Source of the DNA: Cellvibrio mixtus subsp. mixtus J3-8
GTDB lineage: Bacteria; Pseudomonadota; Gammaproteobacteria; Pseudomonadales; Cellvibrionaceae
Assembly: GCF_000766945.1 (NCBI RefSeq)
Contig: NZ_KN266208.1
Location: forward strand, 36,604-100,603
Reading direction: 5' to 3'
Length of the DNA stretch: 64,000 bases
Shown in pieces: positions 37,040 through 44,568 of this stretch (position 1 is the first letter of the stretch; the number at the start of each line of letters is the position of its first letter). Under the pieces are notes generated by a model. It was not told the origin of the DNA, did not search any database, and was given only the letters and a program-made list of their open reading frames with translations. The translations under genes and the position numbers were made by a program.

Positions 37040-37128
37040 GTAGTAACCTAATAACTTTTGCATTCACTGCAGTGCAACTGCCACCCAACGAATGCGGCAA
37101 TTTCCCCATCACCAGCTATGCTGTGAAC

Positions 37129-37162
37129 TATAAAAATCCTGTCCTGTCAGGATATAAAAATC
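37129..37162 (+). promoter_or_regulatory. Hairpin flanked by direct repeats before the GGEEF gene
   Basis: ATCCTG-TCCTGT-CAGGAT forms a 6-bp hairpin (37136-37153) flanked by two copies of TATAAAAATC (37129-37138 and 37153-37162). It lies 28 bp before the GTG start and could be an operator or leader structure. Confidence 0.35.
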
Positions 37163-37189
37163 ACTGCTACTTAACGGGAGACATCGCCG

Positions 37190-38182
37190 GTGCCCATACT
37201 CACCGACTCAACGAACAAGTTCCAACGGGGGCTGGTTTATTTATTTGCGATCCTGGCCAGCCTCGGGATTGCGCCGTTTGTGGTGATTCGTTATTTGAAT
37301 GGCCAGGTTGTGAACGCGATGGTGGACCTGGCGATAGTAACTGTGGCCCTGGGGAGTGCCGGTTATACCTGGTGGCGCGGGCTGGCAACCCAAACGGTTT
37401 CCAATATTACCGCTGCGCTTTATTCAGCCGGGGCTGTGGCCGTTGCCCATTTGAACGAGCCCATTTTTGTGTTTTGGTTATTCCCGGCGTTGCTCGCCAA
37501 TTTCTTTTTGCTTAAACCCAATGCGGGTTTGATAGCAAATGTCCTGGCAATTCTGGCGATATTACCCATCGCCGCCAAACTGGAAACATCAACCCACATG
37601 TTTGCCATGATTTCGTCGCTGCTGATTTGCGGAAGCATGGCTTATTCGTTTGCATTGCTGACTACACGCCAACAGGAATCCTTACAGGGTTATGCGGTAC
37701 AGGATGCATTGACCCAATTGGGTAACCGCCGTGCGATGAATGAAGAAATGCGGATGAGTATTGATGATTTTGCACGCACTGAATCTCCCGTCACCCTGAT
37801 CGTGCTTGACCTGGATTTTTTCAAAATGGTCAACGATAAATATGGCCACAGCGTTGGCGATGAAGTGTTGGTTGACCTGGCCGGATTGTTAAACAAACGC
37901 GTGCGCAAAACGGATCGGGTTTTTCGTTTCGGCGGCGAGGAATTTGTGGTGCTGGCACGCAATACCGGGCTGGAAGATGCAGTGGTTATTGCCGAGCAAC
38001 TGCGTATGCAAATTGAACTGGAACTACGTGATCCCGAAGGCACATTGACAGCCTCTTTCGGACTCGCGCAACTGCAACCCGGCGAGAAACTGGAAGATTG
38101 GTTTAATCGAGCCGACAAAGCGGTCTACCAAGCCAAGCAACAGGGCCGCAATTGTGTAGTGGCTGCGGCGGCGCCCCTTTAA
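37190..38182 (+). CDS. Membrane diguanylate cyclase (GGEEF), integral membrane sensor
   Basis: A 330-residue protein with about six membrane helices in the first 165 residues (MASE-like sensor) and a C-terminal GGEEF domain: FRFGGEEFVVLA, with inhibition site RKTD five residues earlier. It starts with GTG; GGGAG lies 9 bp upstream. There is no periplasmic domain, so the membrane part itself senses or only localises it. Confidence 0.92.
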   Translation: MPILTDSTNKFQRGLVYLFAILASLGIAPFVVIRYLNGQVVNAMVDLAIVTVALGSAGYTWWRGLATQTVSNITAALYSAGAVAVAHLNEPIFVFWLFPALLANFFLLKPNAGLIANVLAILAILPIAAKLETSTHMFAMISSLLICGSMAYSFALLTTRQQESLQGYAVQDALTQLGNRRAMNEEMRMSIDDFARTESPVTLIVLDLDFFKMVNDKYGHSVGDEVLVDLAGLLNKRVRKTDRVFRFGGEEFVVLARNTGLEDAVVIAEQLRMQIELELRDPEGTLTASFGLAQLQPGEKLEDWFNRADKAVYQAKQQGRNCVVAAAAPL

Positions 38183-38203
38183 CGCCACCACCAGAAAGAA
38201 GCA

Positions 38204-38225
38204 GCGGCTGGCGTGAACCAGCCGC
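38204..38225 (+). terminator. Hairpin after GGEEF gene
   Basis: GCGGCTGG and CCAGCCGC pair perfectly (8 bp, 6-nt loop) 21 bp past the stop codon. No clear T-run follows, so it may end the transcript weakly or protect its 3' end. Confidence 0.45.
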
Positions 38226-38304
38226 CAGCTTTGCGATTCTTTATTCCCGCCTGTTATGCCCCTGCGCTATGCTCGCACTTATCAACATTGTTTGAAGGAT
38301 TCCC

Positions 38305-39219
38305 ATGCAGTCACTGATATCCAGCATTATTGGGCAAGTCGATCAAGTGTTATTAGGCAAAGACCAGCAAGTGCGGCTGGCGCTGGCTTGCTTATTCGCC
38401 GAAGGCCATTTGTTAATTGAAGACCTGCCCGGAATGGGCAAAACCACCCTCGCCCACTGCCTTGCCAAAGTATTGGGCCTGAAGTTCGAGCGCGTGCAAT
38501 TCACTAGCGATTTGCTGCCCGCCGATATCCTTGGCGTGGCAATTTTTGAGCGCGAGCAAGGCGTATTCAAATTTCATCCCGGTCCGGTATTCACCCAGGT
38601 GTTATTGGCCGATGAAATCAACCGCAGCTCGCCCAAAACCCAGAGCGCGTTGCTGGAAGCGATGGAAGAAGGCCAGGTGACAATCGAAGGCAAAAGCCGG
38701 TTATTACCCTCCCCGTTTTTTGTAATCGCGACGCAAAATCCCTTATCCCAAAGCGGTACTTTCCCGCTGCCCGAATCCCAACTTGACCGGTTCCTGATGC
38801 GTATTTCATTGGGTTACCCAAGCCCCGCCTCTGAACGTATGCTATTTGAGGGTGCAGACCCGCGCGCACGTATTCGCCAAATGGAACCGTTAGTTACGTC
38901 CGAGCAATTGGCAGCAATTCAGGAATCTGTCCATAACGTGAAAGCAAGCGATTCACTACTGGATTACGTACAACGATTAGTGGCTTTTACCCGTAGCGAT
39001 GTGCAATTCACCTATGGCCTTTCACCGCGTGGAGCATTGGCGTTATTGCGCGGCGCAAAAGCCTGGGCACTGATCCATAATCGGGAGTATTTGGTCCCCG
39101 AGGATATACAAGCCGTGTTGCTTGCGGTTGTTGGTCACCGCGTGCGTGGTCGCGGCCACACCCAGGATACTGAACCATTAGTCAAACACCTGCGCGATAG
39201 CGTGAATGTTTTGGGCTAA
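38305..39219 (+). CDS. MoxR-family AAA+ ATPase
   Basis: A 304-residue MoxR ATPase with Walker A GMGKTT and Walker B VLLADEINRSSPKTQ, typical of chaperone-like ATPases that act with a DUF58 partner. GAAGGA precedes ATG 38305. It heads a three-gene operon with the DUF58 and transglutaminase genes, a frequent arrangement in proteobacteria. Confidence 0.94.
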   Translation: MQSLISSIIGQVDQVLLGKDQQVRLALACLFAEGHLLIEDLPGMGKTTLAHCLAKVLGLKFERVQFTSDLLPADILGVAIFEREQGVFKFHPGPVFTQVLLADEINRSSPKTQSALLEAMEEGQVTIEGKSRLLPSPFFVIATQNPLSQSGTFPLPESQLDRFLMRISLGYPSPASERMLFEGADPRARIRQMEPLVTSEQLAAIQESVHNVKASDSLLDYVQRLVAFTRSDVQFTYGLSPRGALALLRGAKAWALIHNREYLVPEDIQAVLLAVVGHRVRGRGHTQDTEPLVKHLRDSVNVLG

Positions 39220-39222
39220 CCC

Positions 39223-40221
39223 ATGGGCAACCCTTTAAGTAATTGGCGCATCGCCTGGGAAAACCGGTTTTATCGCTGGCTGGACCAACGCAGCCCAAAT
39301 ACCCATAGCATCACCCTGAATCGTAAAAACCTTTATACCTTTCCCAACGTTAGCGGATTGATGTATCTGGTGATCATAGTGGTTATCTGGATGCTCGGCA
39401 CCAATTACCAGAACAACCTGATTCTGGCACTGGCGTATTTGATGATCAGTATTTTCATCGTCGCCATACTGCACGCTTTTACCAATATGGCAGGCATTAC
39501 GGTGACATTTGCAGGAGCAAAGCCAGCGTTTGCCGGCGAACCGGCGGCGTTTACGCTTGAACTGACAGCAATCCACAAATTTGGCTGTGATCACCTGGAA
39601 TTGCGCTGGCCGGGCGGCGATACCCAACTGGTCACGCTCAATGCCAACGAGCCTGTGCGTATAAATCTGCACGCACAGAGCAAGGAGCGCGGCTATTTGC
39701 GTCCGGGACGATTACTGCTGCAAAGTCATTTCCCGCTCGGGATTATTCGCTGCTGGACCTGGCTTAACCTGGATGCGCAGGCGCTCATCTACCCGGCGCC
39801 AATTGCCAGTGAGGAGCCAAAACACCAGGCCAGCGACGGCAAGCAAGAAGGTGGCAGCCGCCAACGCGGCGGTGATGATTTTTCCGGCTTGCGCGATTAC
39901 CAGCCCGGCGATCCCATCAAACACATCGCCTGGAAGCAATTTGCACAAGAGAAAGGCTTATTTACCAAGGAATATGAAGCCTTTAATTCGGCCGAAAAAT
40001 GGCTGGATTGGAATAGCCTGACACTGCCACAAGAAGCGCGTCTATCGGGTTTCTGCTACTGGGCACTGGAATACGAGCAGCGGCAAATTCCCTATGGCTT
40101 GCGTTTGCCGGGTATCACCCTGGAACCCGCCCTGGGTGAGGCGCACCTGCAGGCCGTACTTACAGCAATGGCGCAGTTCAACTTGCCAGCACCGGTATTG
40201 CCAAAGGTGGCGACGCAATGA
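39223..40221 (+). CDS. DUF58 domain protein
   Basis: A 332-residue membrane-anchored protein: two helices (about 44-60 and 65-82) and a cytoplasmic DUF58 domain with the family hallmark GLRDYQPGDPIKHIAWKQ. It starts 3 bp after the MoxR stop and overlaps the transglutaminase start by 4 bp (ATGA), so coupled translation is expected. Confidence 0.92.
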   Translation: MGNPLSNWRIAWENRFYRWLDQRSPNTHSITLNRKNLYTFPNVSGLMYLVIIVVIWMLGTNYQNNLILALAYLMISIFIVAILHAFTNMAGITVTFAGAKPAFAGEPAAFTLELTAIHKFGCDHLELRWPGGDTQLVTLNANEPVRINLHAQSKERGYLRPGRLLLQSHFPLGIIRCWTWLNLDAQALIYPAPIASEEPKHQASDGKQEGGSRQRGGDDFSGLRDYQPGDPIKHIAWKQFAQEKGLFTKEYEAFNSAEKWLDWNSLTLPQEARLSGFCYWALEYEQRQIPYGLRLPGITLEPALGEAHLQAVLTAMAQFNLPAPVLPKVATQ

Positions 40222-42218
40222 TTAAACCTTTCTGGCAACGCACCACCAAAGTCACTCCCGCTGTACGTGAAGAATATCTGGTGCGCGACAAACTGGCCTG
40301 GCTATTGATAATGCAAACAGTATTGATACTGCCGTTGCTATTTAACCTGCCAGCTTGGTTAGGGCTAGCCTGGGCGATCTCTGCATCATGGAGAATCCAA
40401 ATGTTTCGTGGCCGCTGGAGCGCCCCGGGTAAAGTGGCCAAGAGTTTACTCACGGCAATTTGTGTGGCCGGCATGTTCGCGAGCTACTCCGGTAACACCA
40501 GTACTGAGGCAATGGTCGGATTACTGGTTTGTACTTTCTCACTCAAACTGCTTGAGGTTAACTCCACACGCGACGCGCAATTTTTGATTTTTATCGGCTT
40601 CATCATCACCGCCTCGCAATTACTTTTTAGCCAAACACCGCAAGCAGCAGCCTTTTGCTTATTCAGTATGTTGTTGTTATTAAGCTGTTGGCGATCACTA
40701 CACCTTACCCATGAACAATCACCGACGCTGCGTCTGAAACGCGGCGGCGCCATCATCTTGCACGCCTTACCAGTGATGCTGGTGTTATTTCTGGTGGTGC
40801 CCCGCTTGGGACCACTGTGGGCGATTCCCAATCAGCAGGCAGCCAAAACCGGTTTTAGCGATAGCCTGTCGCCGGGCGACTTGGGCAACCTTGCGCTAAA
40901 TCCAGCACCCGCGTTTCGAGTTTCGTTTACTAACCAGACACCACCGCCTGCTAACCAGCTTTACTGGCGTGGAATAGTGCTGGACGGCTTTGATGGCCGC
41001 GCCTGGAAAATGCGCGATAGCTGGGGCAGAGCATCGGAAAATGGCTCCAGTATCAAACAAGAATTGATCGACTATAGCGTTATCCTTGAGCCGCATGGCC
41101 AGCCCTGGCTGTTTAGTTTGATGACCCCGATTGAAACCAAAAGCGCAACCGACAGCATCCGTATTACTGCCGACTCACTGTTGATGAATCGTATTCCCGT
41201 TGCCCAACGCATCCGCTATGAAGTGACGTCTGCATTGAAACAGGAATGGCCAGAATCGCCCCAACTTCAACCATTACAACGGGATGGTTACACGCGCCTG
41301 CCCCTGACAAGTAATCCGCAAACTCGCGCGTTAGGTGAGTCCTGGCGCGCGCAACAATTGAGTGACCAACAAATCATTGATAAGGCGTTGGCACTGTTCA
41401 ATCGCGAATTTACTTACACTCTCCAACCACCCCTGCTAGGTGTTCACTCCGTGGATGAGTTCCTGTTCCAAAGCAAGCGGGGATTTTGCGAGCATTTCGC
41501 GAGCAGTTTCAGTTTCCTGTTGCGCGCGGCGGGTATTCCTGCGCGCGTAGTGGTGGGCTACCAGGGAGGGACCTGGAACCCGGTAGAAAATTATTTACTG
41601 GTTCGGCAATCCGATGCCCATGCCTGGACTGAAGTCTGGATAGAAGGCAAAGGCTGGCAAATGATTGACCCCACCGCCGCCGTAGCACCCAATCGGATCG
41701 AGCAGGGAATGAGCGAGGCACTCAATGCGTCAGACCTGGAGCTGGTTAATAGCGCTTGGCAAAGCTCATCCATTTTGCAGCAATTACAGATTCGTTGGGA
41801 CGCGGCCAATTATGTATGGCAAGTCTGGGTGCTTAATTACGACACCAAAACACAGGAAGGATTGTTAACGCGCTTGCTCGGTGGAACGGAAAGCTGGCGA
41901 TTAACATTGTGGTTAATTGGATTGGGGTTGCTCGGCGCAGGAATTTTTGCGTGGATGCTCGTGCGCCGCCGGCCATCGCTGGCAATACGCCGTGAAGTTA
42001 AAGCAATTAAAAAGCTGGAACAAAAATTAGAACAATGTGGCTATCGGCGTGCGCAAGGCGAAACGCTGGGTGATTTCTTCCAGCGCATTTTAGTAAGTGC
42101 TCCGCAATATCGAGCAACGCTGCAAAATATCCATCAGCTTTTTGTGCAGATTGCCTATCAAAATCAGGCTATTCAGATAGAGCGCCTGGAGCAAGCAATA
42201 AAACAATTCCCCAAATAA
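40218..42218 (+). CDS. Transglutaminase-like membrane protein (TgpA type)
   Basis: A 666-residue protein with about five N-terminal membrane helices, a DUF3488-like segment, a periplasmic transglutaminase core and a C-terminal helix (about 560-580) with cytosolic tail. The catalytic triad is intact: Cys424 (RGFCEHF), His468 (SDAHAWTE), Asp484 (MIDPTAA). P. aeruginosa TgpA is the closest known relative in arrangement. It probably crosslinks or cleaves cell-envelope proteins. Confidence 0.92.
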   Translation: MIKPFWQRTTKVTPAVREEYLVRDKLAWLLIMQTVLILPLLFNLPAWLGLAWAISASWRIQMFRGRWSAPGKVAKSLLTAICVAGMFASYSGNTSTEAMVGLLVCTFSLKLLEVNSTRDAQFLIFIGFIITASQLLFSQTPQAAAFCLFSMLLLLSCWRSLHLTHEQSPTLRLKRGGAIILHALPVMLVLFLVVPRLGPLWAIPNQQAAKTGFSDSLSPGDLGNLALNPAPAFRVSFTNQTPPPANQLYWRGIVLDGFDGRAWKMRDSWGRASENGSSIKQELIDYSVILEPHGQPWLFSLMTPIETKSATDSIRITADSLLMNRIPVAQRIRYEVTSALKQEWPESPQLQPLQRDGYTRLPLTSNPQTRALGESWRAQQLSDQQIIDKALALFNREFTYTLQPPLLGVHSVDEFLFQSKRGFCEHFASSFSFLLRAAGIPARVVVGYQGGTWNPVENYLLVRQSDAHAWTEVWIEGKGWQMIDPTAAVAPNRIEQGMSEALNASDLELVNSAWQSSSILQQLQIRWDAANYVWQVWVLNYDTKTQEGLLTRLLGGTESWRLTLWLIGLGLLGAGIFAWMLVRRRPSLAIRREVKAIKKLEQKLEQCGYRRAQGETLGDFFQRILVSAPQYRATLQNIHQLFVQIAYQNQAIQIERLEQAIKQFPK

Positions 42219-42266
42219 AAAAGCAGTACGTCCCGAAATAAAAATGTGCCAGCATCCCAAATAAAA
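42209..42266 (+). repeat. Three 23-bp-period repeats after the TgpA gene
   Basis: The motif CCC-R-AAATAAAA recurs with AAATAAAA at 42213, 42236 and 42259, exactly 23 bp apart. The first copy overlaps the stop codon of the upstream gene and the third leads into the hairpin's 5' arm. Confidence 0.55.
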
Positions 42267-42350
42267 AAACCGCCGATATGAACTGCGCCTTGCCTGGTTA
42301 GACAGAATGCTAACTTTCAGGGTGCAGTTCAGATACGACGGCTTTTTTGA
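42267..42350. terminator. Long imperfect inverted repeat, bidirectional terminator candidate
   Basis: Arms of about 23 nt (42267-42289 and 42321-42345) pair with few mismatches around a 31-nt middle that itself contains a GTTAG/CTAAC stem. Runs of A before and T after make it a possible terminator for both convergent genes. It is longer than an ordinary terminator and could be a small mobile palindrome. Confidence 0.5.
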
Positions 42351-42362
42351 CACATTCAAGAA

Positions 42363-42884
42363 TTAAACAGCTGTTTTTCTTCTTGCGGCAGCCAGGCCTA
42401 ACAGGCCCAGACCAAACAACATCATGGTACCCGGCTCGGGAACTTGAGCATCTTTGGTTACTACGGACAAGGTAGATTTGCCAATAATGAAATCGCCCAG
42501 CACGCTGGTCACTTGCACAAACAAAGTGCCATCAGCATTCAGCTTTACCAATGAGCTCAAACCCAAACCGCCAGTCCAGTCTACGGTTGGGTTCAATACC
42601 AAACCGCCGTCTTGCAAATCAAACAGGCCAATTTGCACCAGCGCAGTTTCGAACGGAGCATACCATGGGTCTTTATCATCGCGGAATTCGATGGTCAGTG
42701 TCGCAGTTTGCGCACTACCCAATATAAAACCTTGATCCAGAATATTGTGGGTCCAGCTTTTGGAAGCGCCGAAACCCACCGTTTTATTTACTGTTTCAAC
42801 ATCGGTAATCAAACCGGCTTGAGCATTTGCAACCATTAAAAACGCAGCGGCAGCAACAATTTTTTTCAACCATTGAAAATACAT
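42363..42884 (-). CDS. PEP-CTERM sorting domain protein
   Basis: A 173-residue exported protein with signal peptide (about residues 1-23, ending NAQA) and C-terminal VPEPGTMMLFGLGLLGLAAARR. The middle is beta-rich with aspartates (EFRDDKDPWYAPF). Substrate for an exosortase encoded elsewhere. GGAA precedes ATG 42884. Confidence 0.92.
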   Translation of the reverse strand: MYFQWLKKIVAAAAFLMVANAQAGLITDVETVNKTVGFGASKSWTHNILDQGFILGSAQTATLTIEFRDDKDPWYAPFETALVQIGLFDLQDGGLVLNPTVDWTGGLGLSSLVKLNADGTLFVQVTSVLGDFIIGKSTLSVVTKDAQVPEPGTMMLFGLGLLGLAAARRKTAV

Positions 42885-43071
42885 AGAAATTCCGTCAATT
42901 AAATATTTTTAACATCAGCAACCGCATTTTTATTCACACAGTTACTCCTGAAACACCAAAAAATCTGGTGCGCGCAGTTTAATAAAATCGTCACCAAAAA
43001 CCACTCTTATTTTCTAAAAAAACAGTGCATTTTTTGTGTTTATTTGTAATCAAAATGGAACGTATAGAAAA

Positions 43072-43098
43072 CAAAAAAAGCCCGTTTACACGAGCTTT
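43072..43098 (-). terminator. Terminator after the PEP-CTERM-like gene
   Basis: On the minus strand AAAGCTCG and CGGGCTTT pair (one G-T) around TGTAAA, followed by further T residues, 41 bp after the stop of the preceding gene. Confidence 0.75.
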
Positions 43099-43138
43099 TT
43101 AATCATTGAAATGAATTTTCTGCGTGCAGCAGAATGAA

Positions 43139-43753
43139 TTATTTCGCTAATTTTTTTCTGCTGTAAAACAAACCAATCAGACCGATTGCAAACATCATCA
43201 GCGGGCTTGATTCAATTACCTGCGCGCGGGTAGTCACCACAACGTCATCCAGAAAATTACCAACAGTAGAGTTGTCGTAGCTGGTAAACGTAATTGTACT
43301 AAGAGTGCTGGTTGCCACAAAACTACCGGTGTATTGCTTCCAGCTACCGACCACATGATCATTTAGCAACGCCGAAAGAGCACCTGCGCTAAAAGAAAAT
43401 TGTTCGTTATTGCTCTCACGTGCACTGTAATAAAACGAAACGTCGTAAATCTGGCCAACAACCGTGGCAAAATTTTGATAGATGGAAAACACAGTGCCAT
43501 CAAAAGGGTGCGCATTCAGCTCCGCATGTTGCTTGCCTTCCGGTGCAACCACGCCGCCAAAGTTGTTCCAAATCTCGATGTTATCGCCCTTCCAACCATT
43601 AACACTGGATGAAGGGAAATACGCCCAATTGCCTGATGCAACAGCGTTATCTTCAAAGCCGCCATTCACAATAAGATTGGCCTGGGCATTCAACGCTAAC
43701 ATCAATACAGCCAAGCCACCCAACACGCGGGTATAAACAGATTTAACGCCCAT
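43139..43753 (-). CDS. PEP-CTERM-like exported protein with altered sorting motif
   Basis: A 204-residue protein with signal peptide ending NAQA, a jelly-roll-like body (FEDNAVASGNWAYFPSSSVN, typical of carbohydrate-binding DUF642-like proteins), and a C-terminus VIESSPLMMFAIGLIGLFYSRKK. The hydrophobic helix and basic tail resemble PEP-CTERM, but the PEP motif is replaced by ESSP. ATG 43753 has AGGCGG 8 bp upstream and starts the signal peptide; a longer frame from 43948 would place 65 residues before it. Confidence 0.75.
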   Translation of the reverse strand: MGVKSVYTRVLGGLAVLMLALNAQANLIVNGGFEDNAVASGNWAYFPSSSVNGWKGDNIEIWNNFGGVVAPEGKQHAELNAHPFDGTVFSIYQNFATVVGQIYDVSFYYSARESNNEQFSFSAGALSALLNDHVVGSWKQYTGSFVATSTLSTITFTSYDNSTVGNFLDDVVVTTRAQVIESSPLMMFAIGLIGLFYSRKKLAK

Positions 43754-44016
43754 ACTGGTACCGCCTGAAAAAATGCTATGAATTATCAGCTGCGTCGAGA
43801 GACAAAATCCCGACACCATTGTCGTCAAAATCAGCAATTTACGCGCCATATTAAAAATCCATAGGTAAAACAACGATGTAGTGATAACCACATCACAAAA
43901 TAAAACATGATTTGTAAATAAAACCGACGGAAAGCAGCCACCAACCAAGGATTTGGTTATTCGATGCGTCTGATTAATGTCGACAGATCAAGAGGGATAG
44001 AAGATGGGGCAGACCA

Positions 44017-44568
44017 ATGCGGCCCATTGATGAGAACCAGTTAATCCGCACTGCACAGGCCGGTAATGCCGCGGCCTTTGAACAGCTACTCATAGATAGC
44101 TATGACCGGATTTATCGTTTTGCATACCGCTGGTGCGGTAATCACGCTGATGCGGAGGATGTCACCCAACTCACCTGTATCAAGCTGGCGCAAAGCATCG
44201 GCCAATTTCGGTTTGAGGCAGCGTTCAGCAGCTGGTTGTATCGGCTGGTAATTAACTGCGCAAAAGATTGGCATCGCAGCCAGCAACGCCATCAGCATGG
44301 TGACCTGGAACAACTGGCAAGTGAAATCCATCGTGATGATCGCGCGGAAAACGGCATCTACCTGCAACAAATATTGCAGCTACTGGATTCGCTCGCCGAA
44401 GGCTTTAAAGAAACCGCACTGTTGGTCCACGCCGAGGGGCTAACCCATGCAGAGGCCGCCATCATCCTGCAAGTAAAGGAATCCACTGTGTCCTGGCGAC
44501 TCCACGAAATTCGCAAACAACTCCAGTCCCTGCAACAGGGCGACGGAAGTTGGGAGGTATCCCTATGA
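44017..44568 (+). CDS. ECF-family RNA polymerase sigma factor
   Basis: A 183-residue ECF sigma factor: region 2 with DRIYRFAYRWCGNHADAEDV, where the acidic DAEDV contacts the core, and region 4 with HAEGLTHAEAAIILQVKEST binding the -35 element. GGGG lies upstream of the ATG. Its stop overlaps the start of the next gene (CTATGA), so the two are coupled; this is the arrangement of a sigma/anti-sigma pair. Confidence 0.93.
   Translation: MRPIDENQLIRTAQAGNAAAFEQLLIDSYDRIYRFAYRWCGNHADAEDVTQLTCIKLAQSIGQFRFEAAFSSWLYRLVINCAKDWHRSQQRHQHGDLEQLASEIHRDDRAENGIYLQQILQLLDSLAEGFKETALLVHAEGLTHAEAAIILQVKESTVSWRLHEIRKQLQSLQQGDGSWEVSL

Noticed and set aside
37072-37515. 147-codon frame overlapping the GGEEF gene
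   Set aside because: Out of frame with the clear cyclase; cysteine- and glycine-rich translation typical of a shadow frame.
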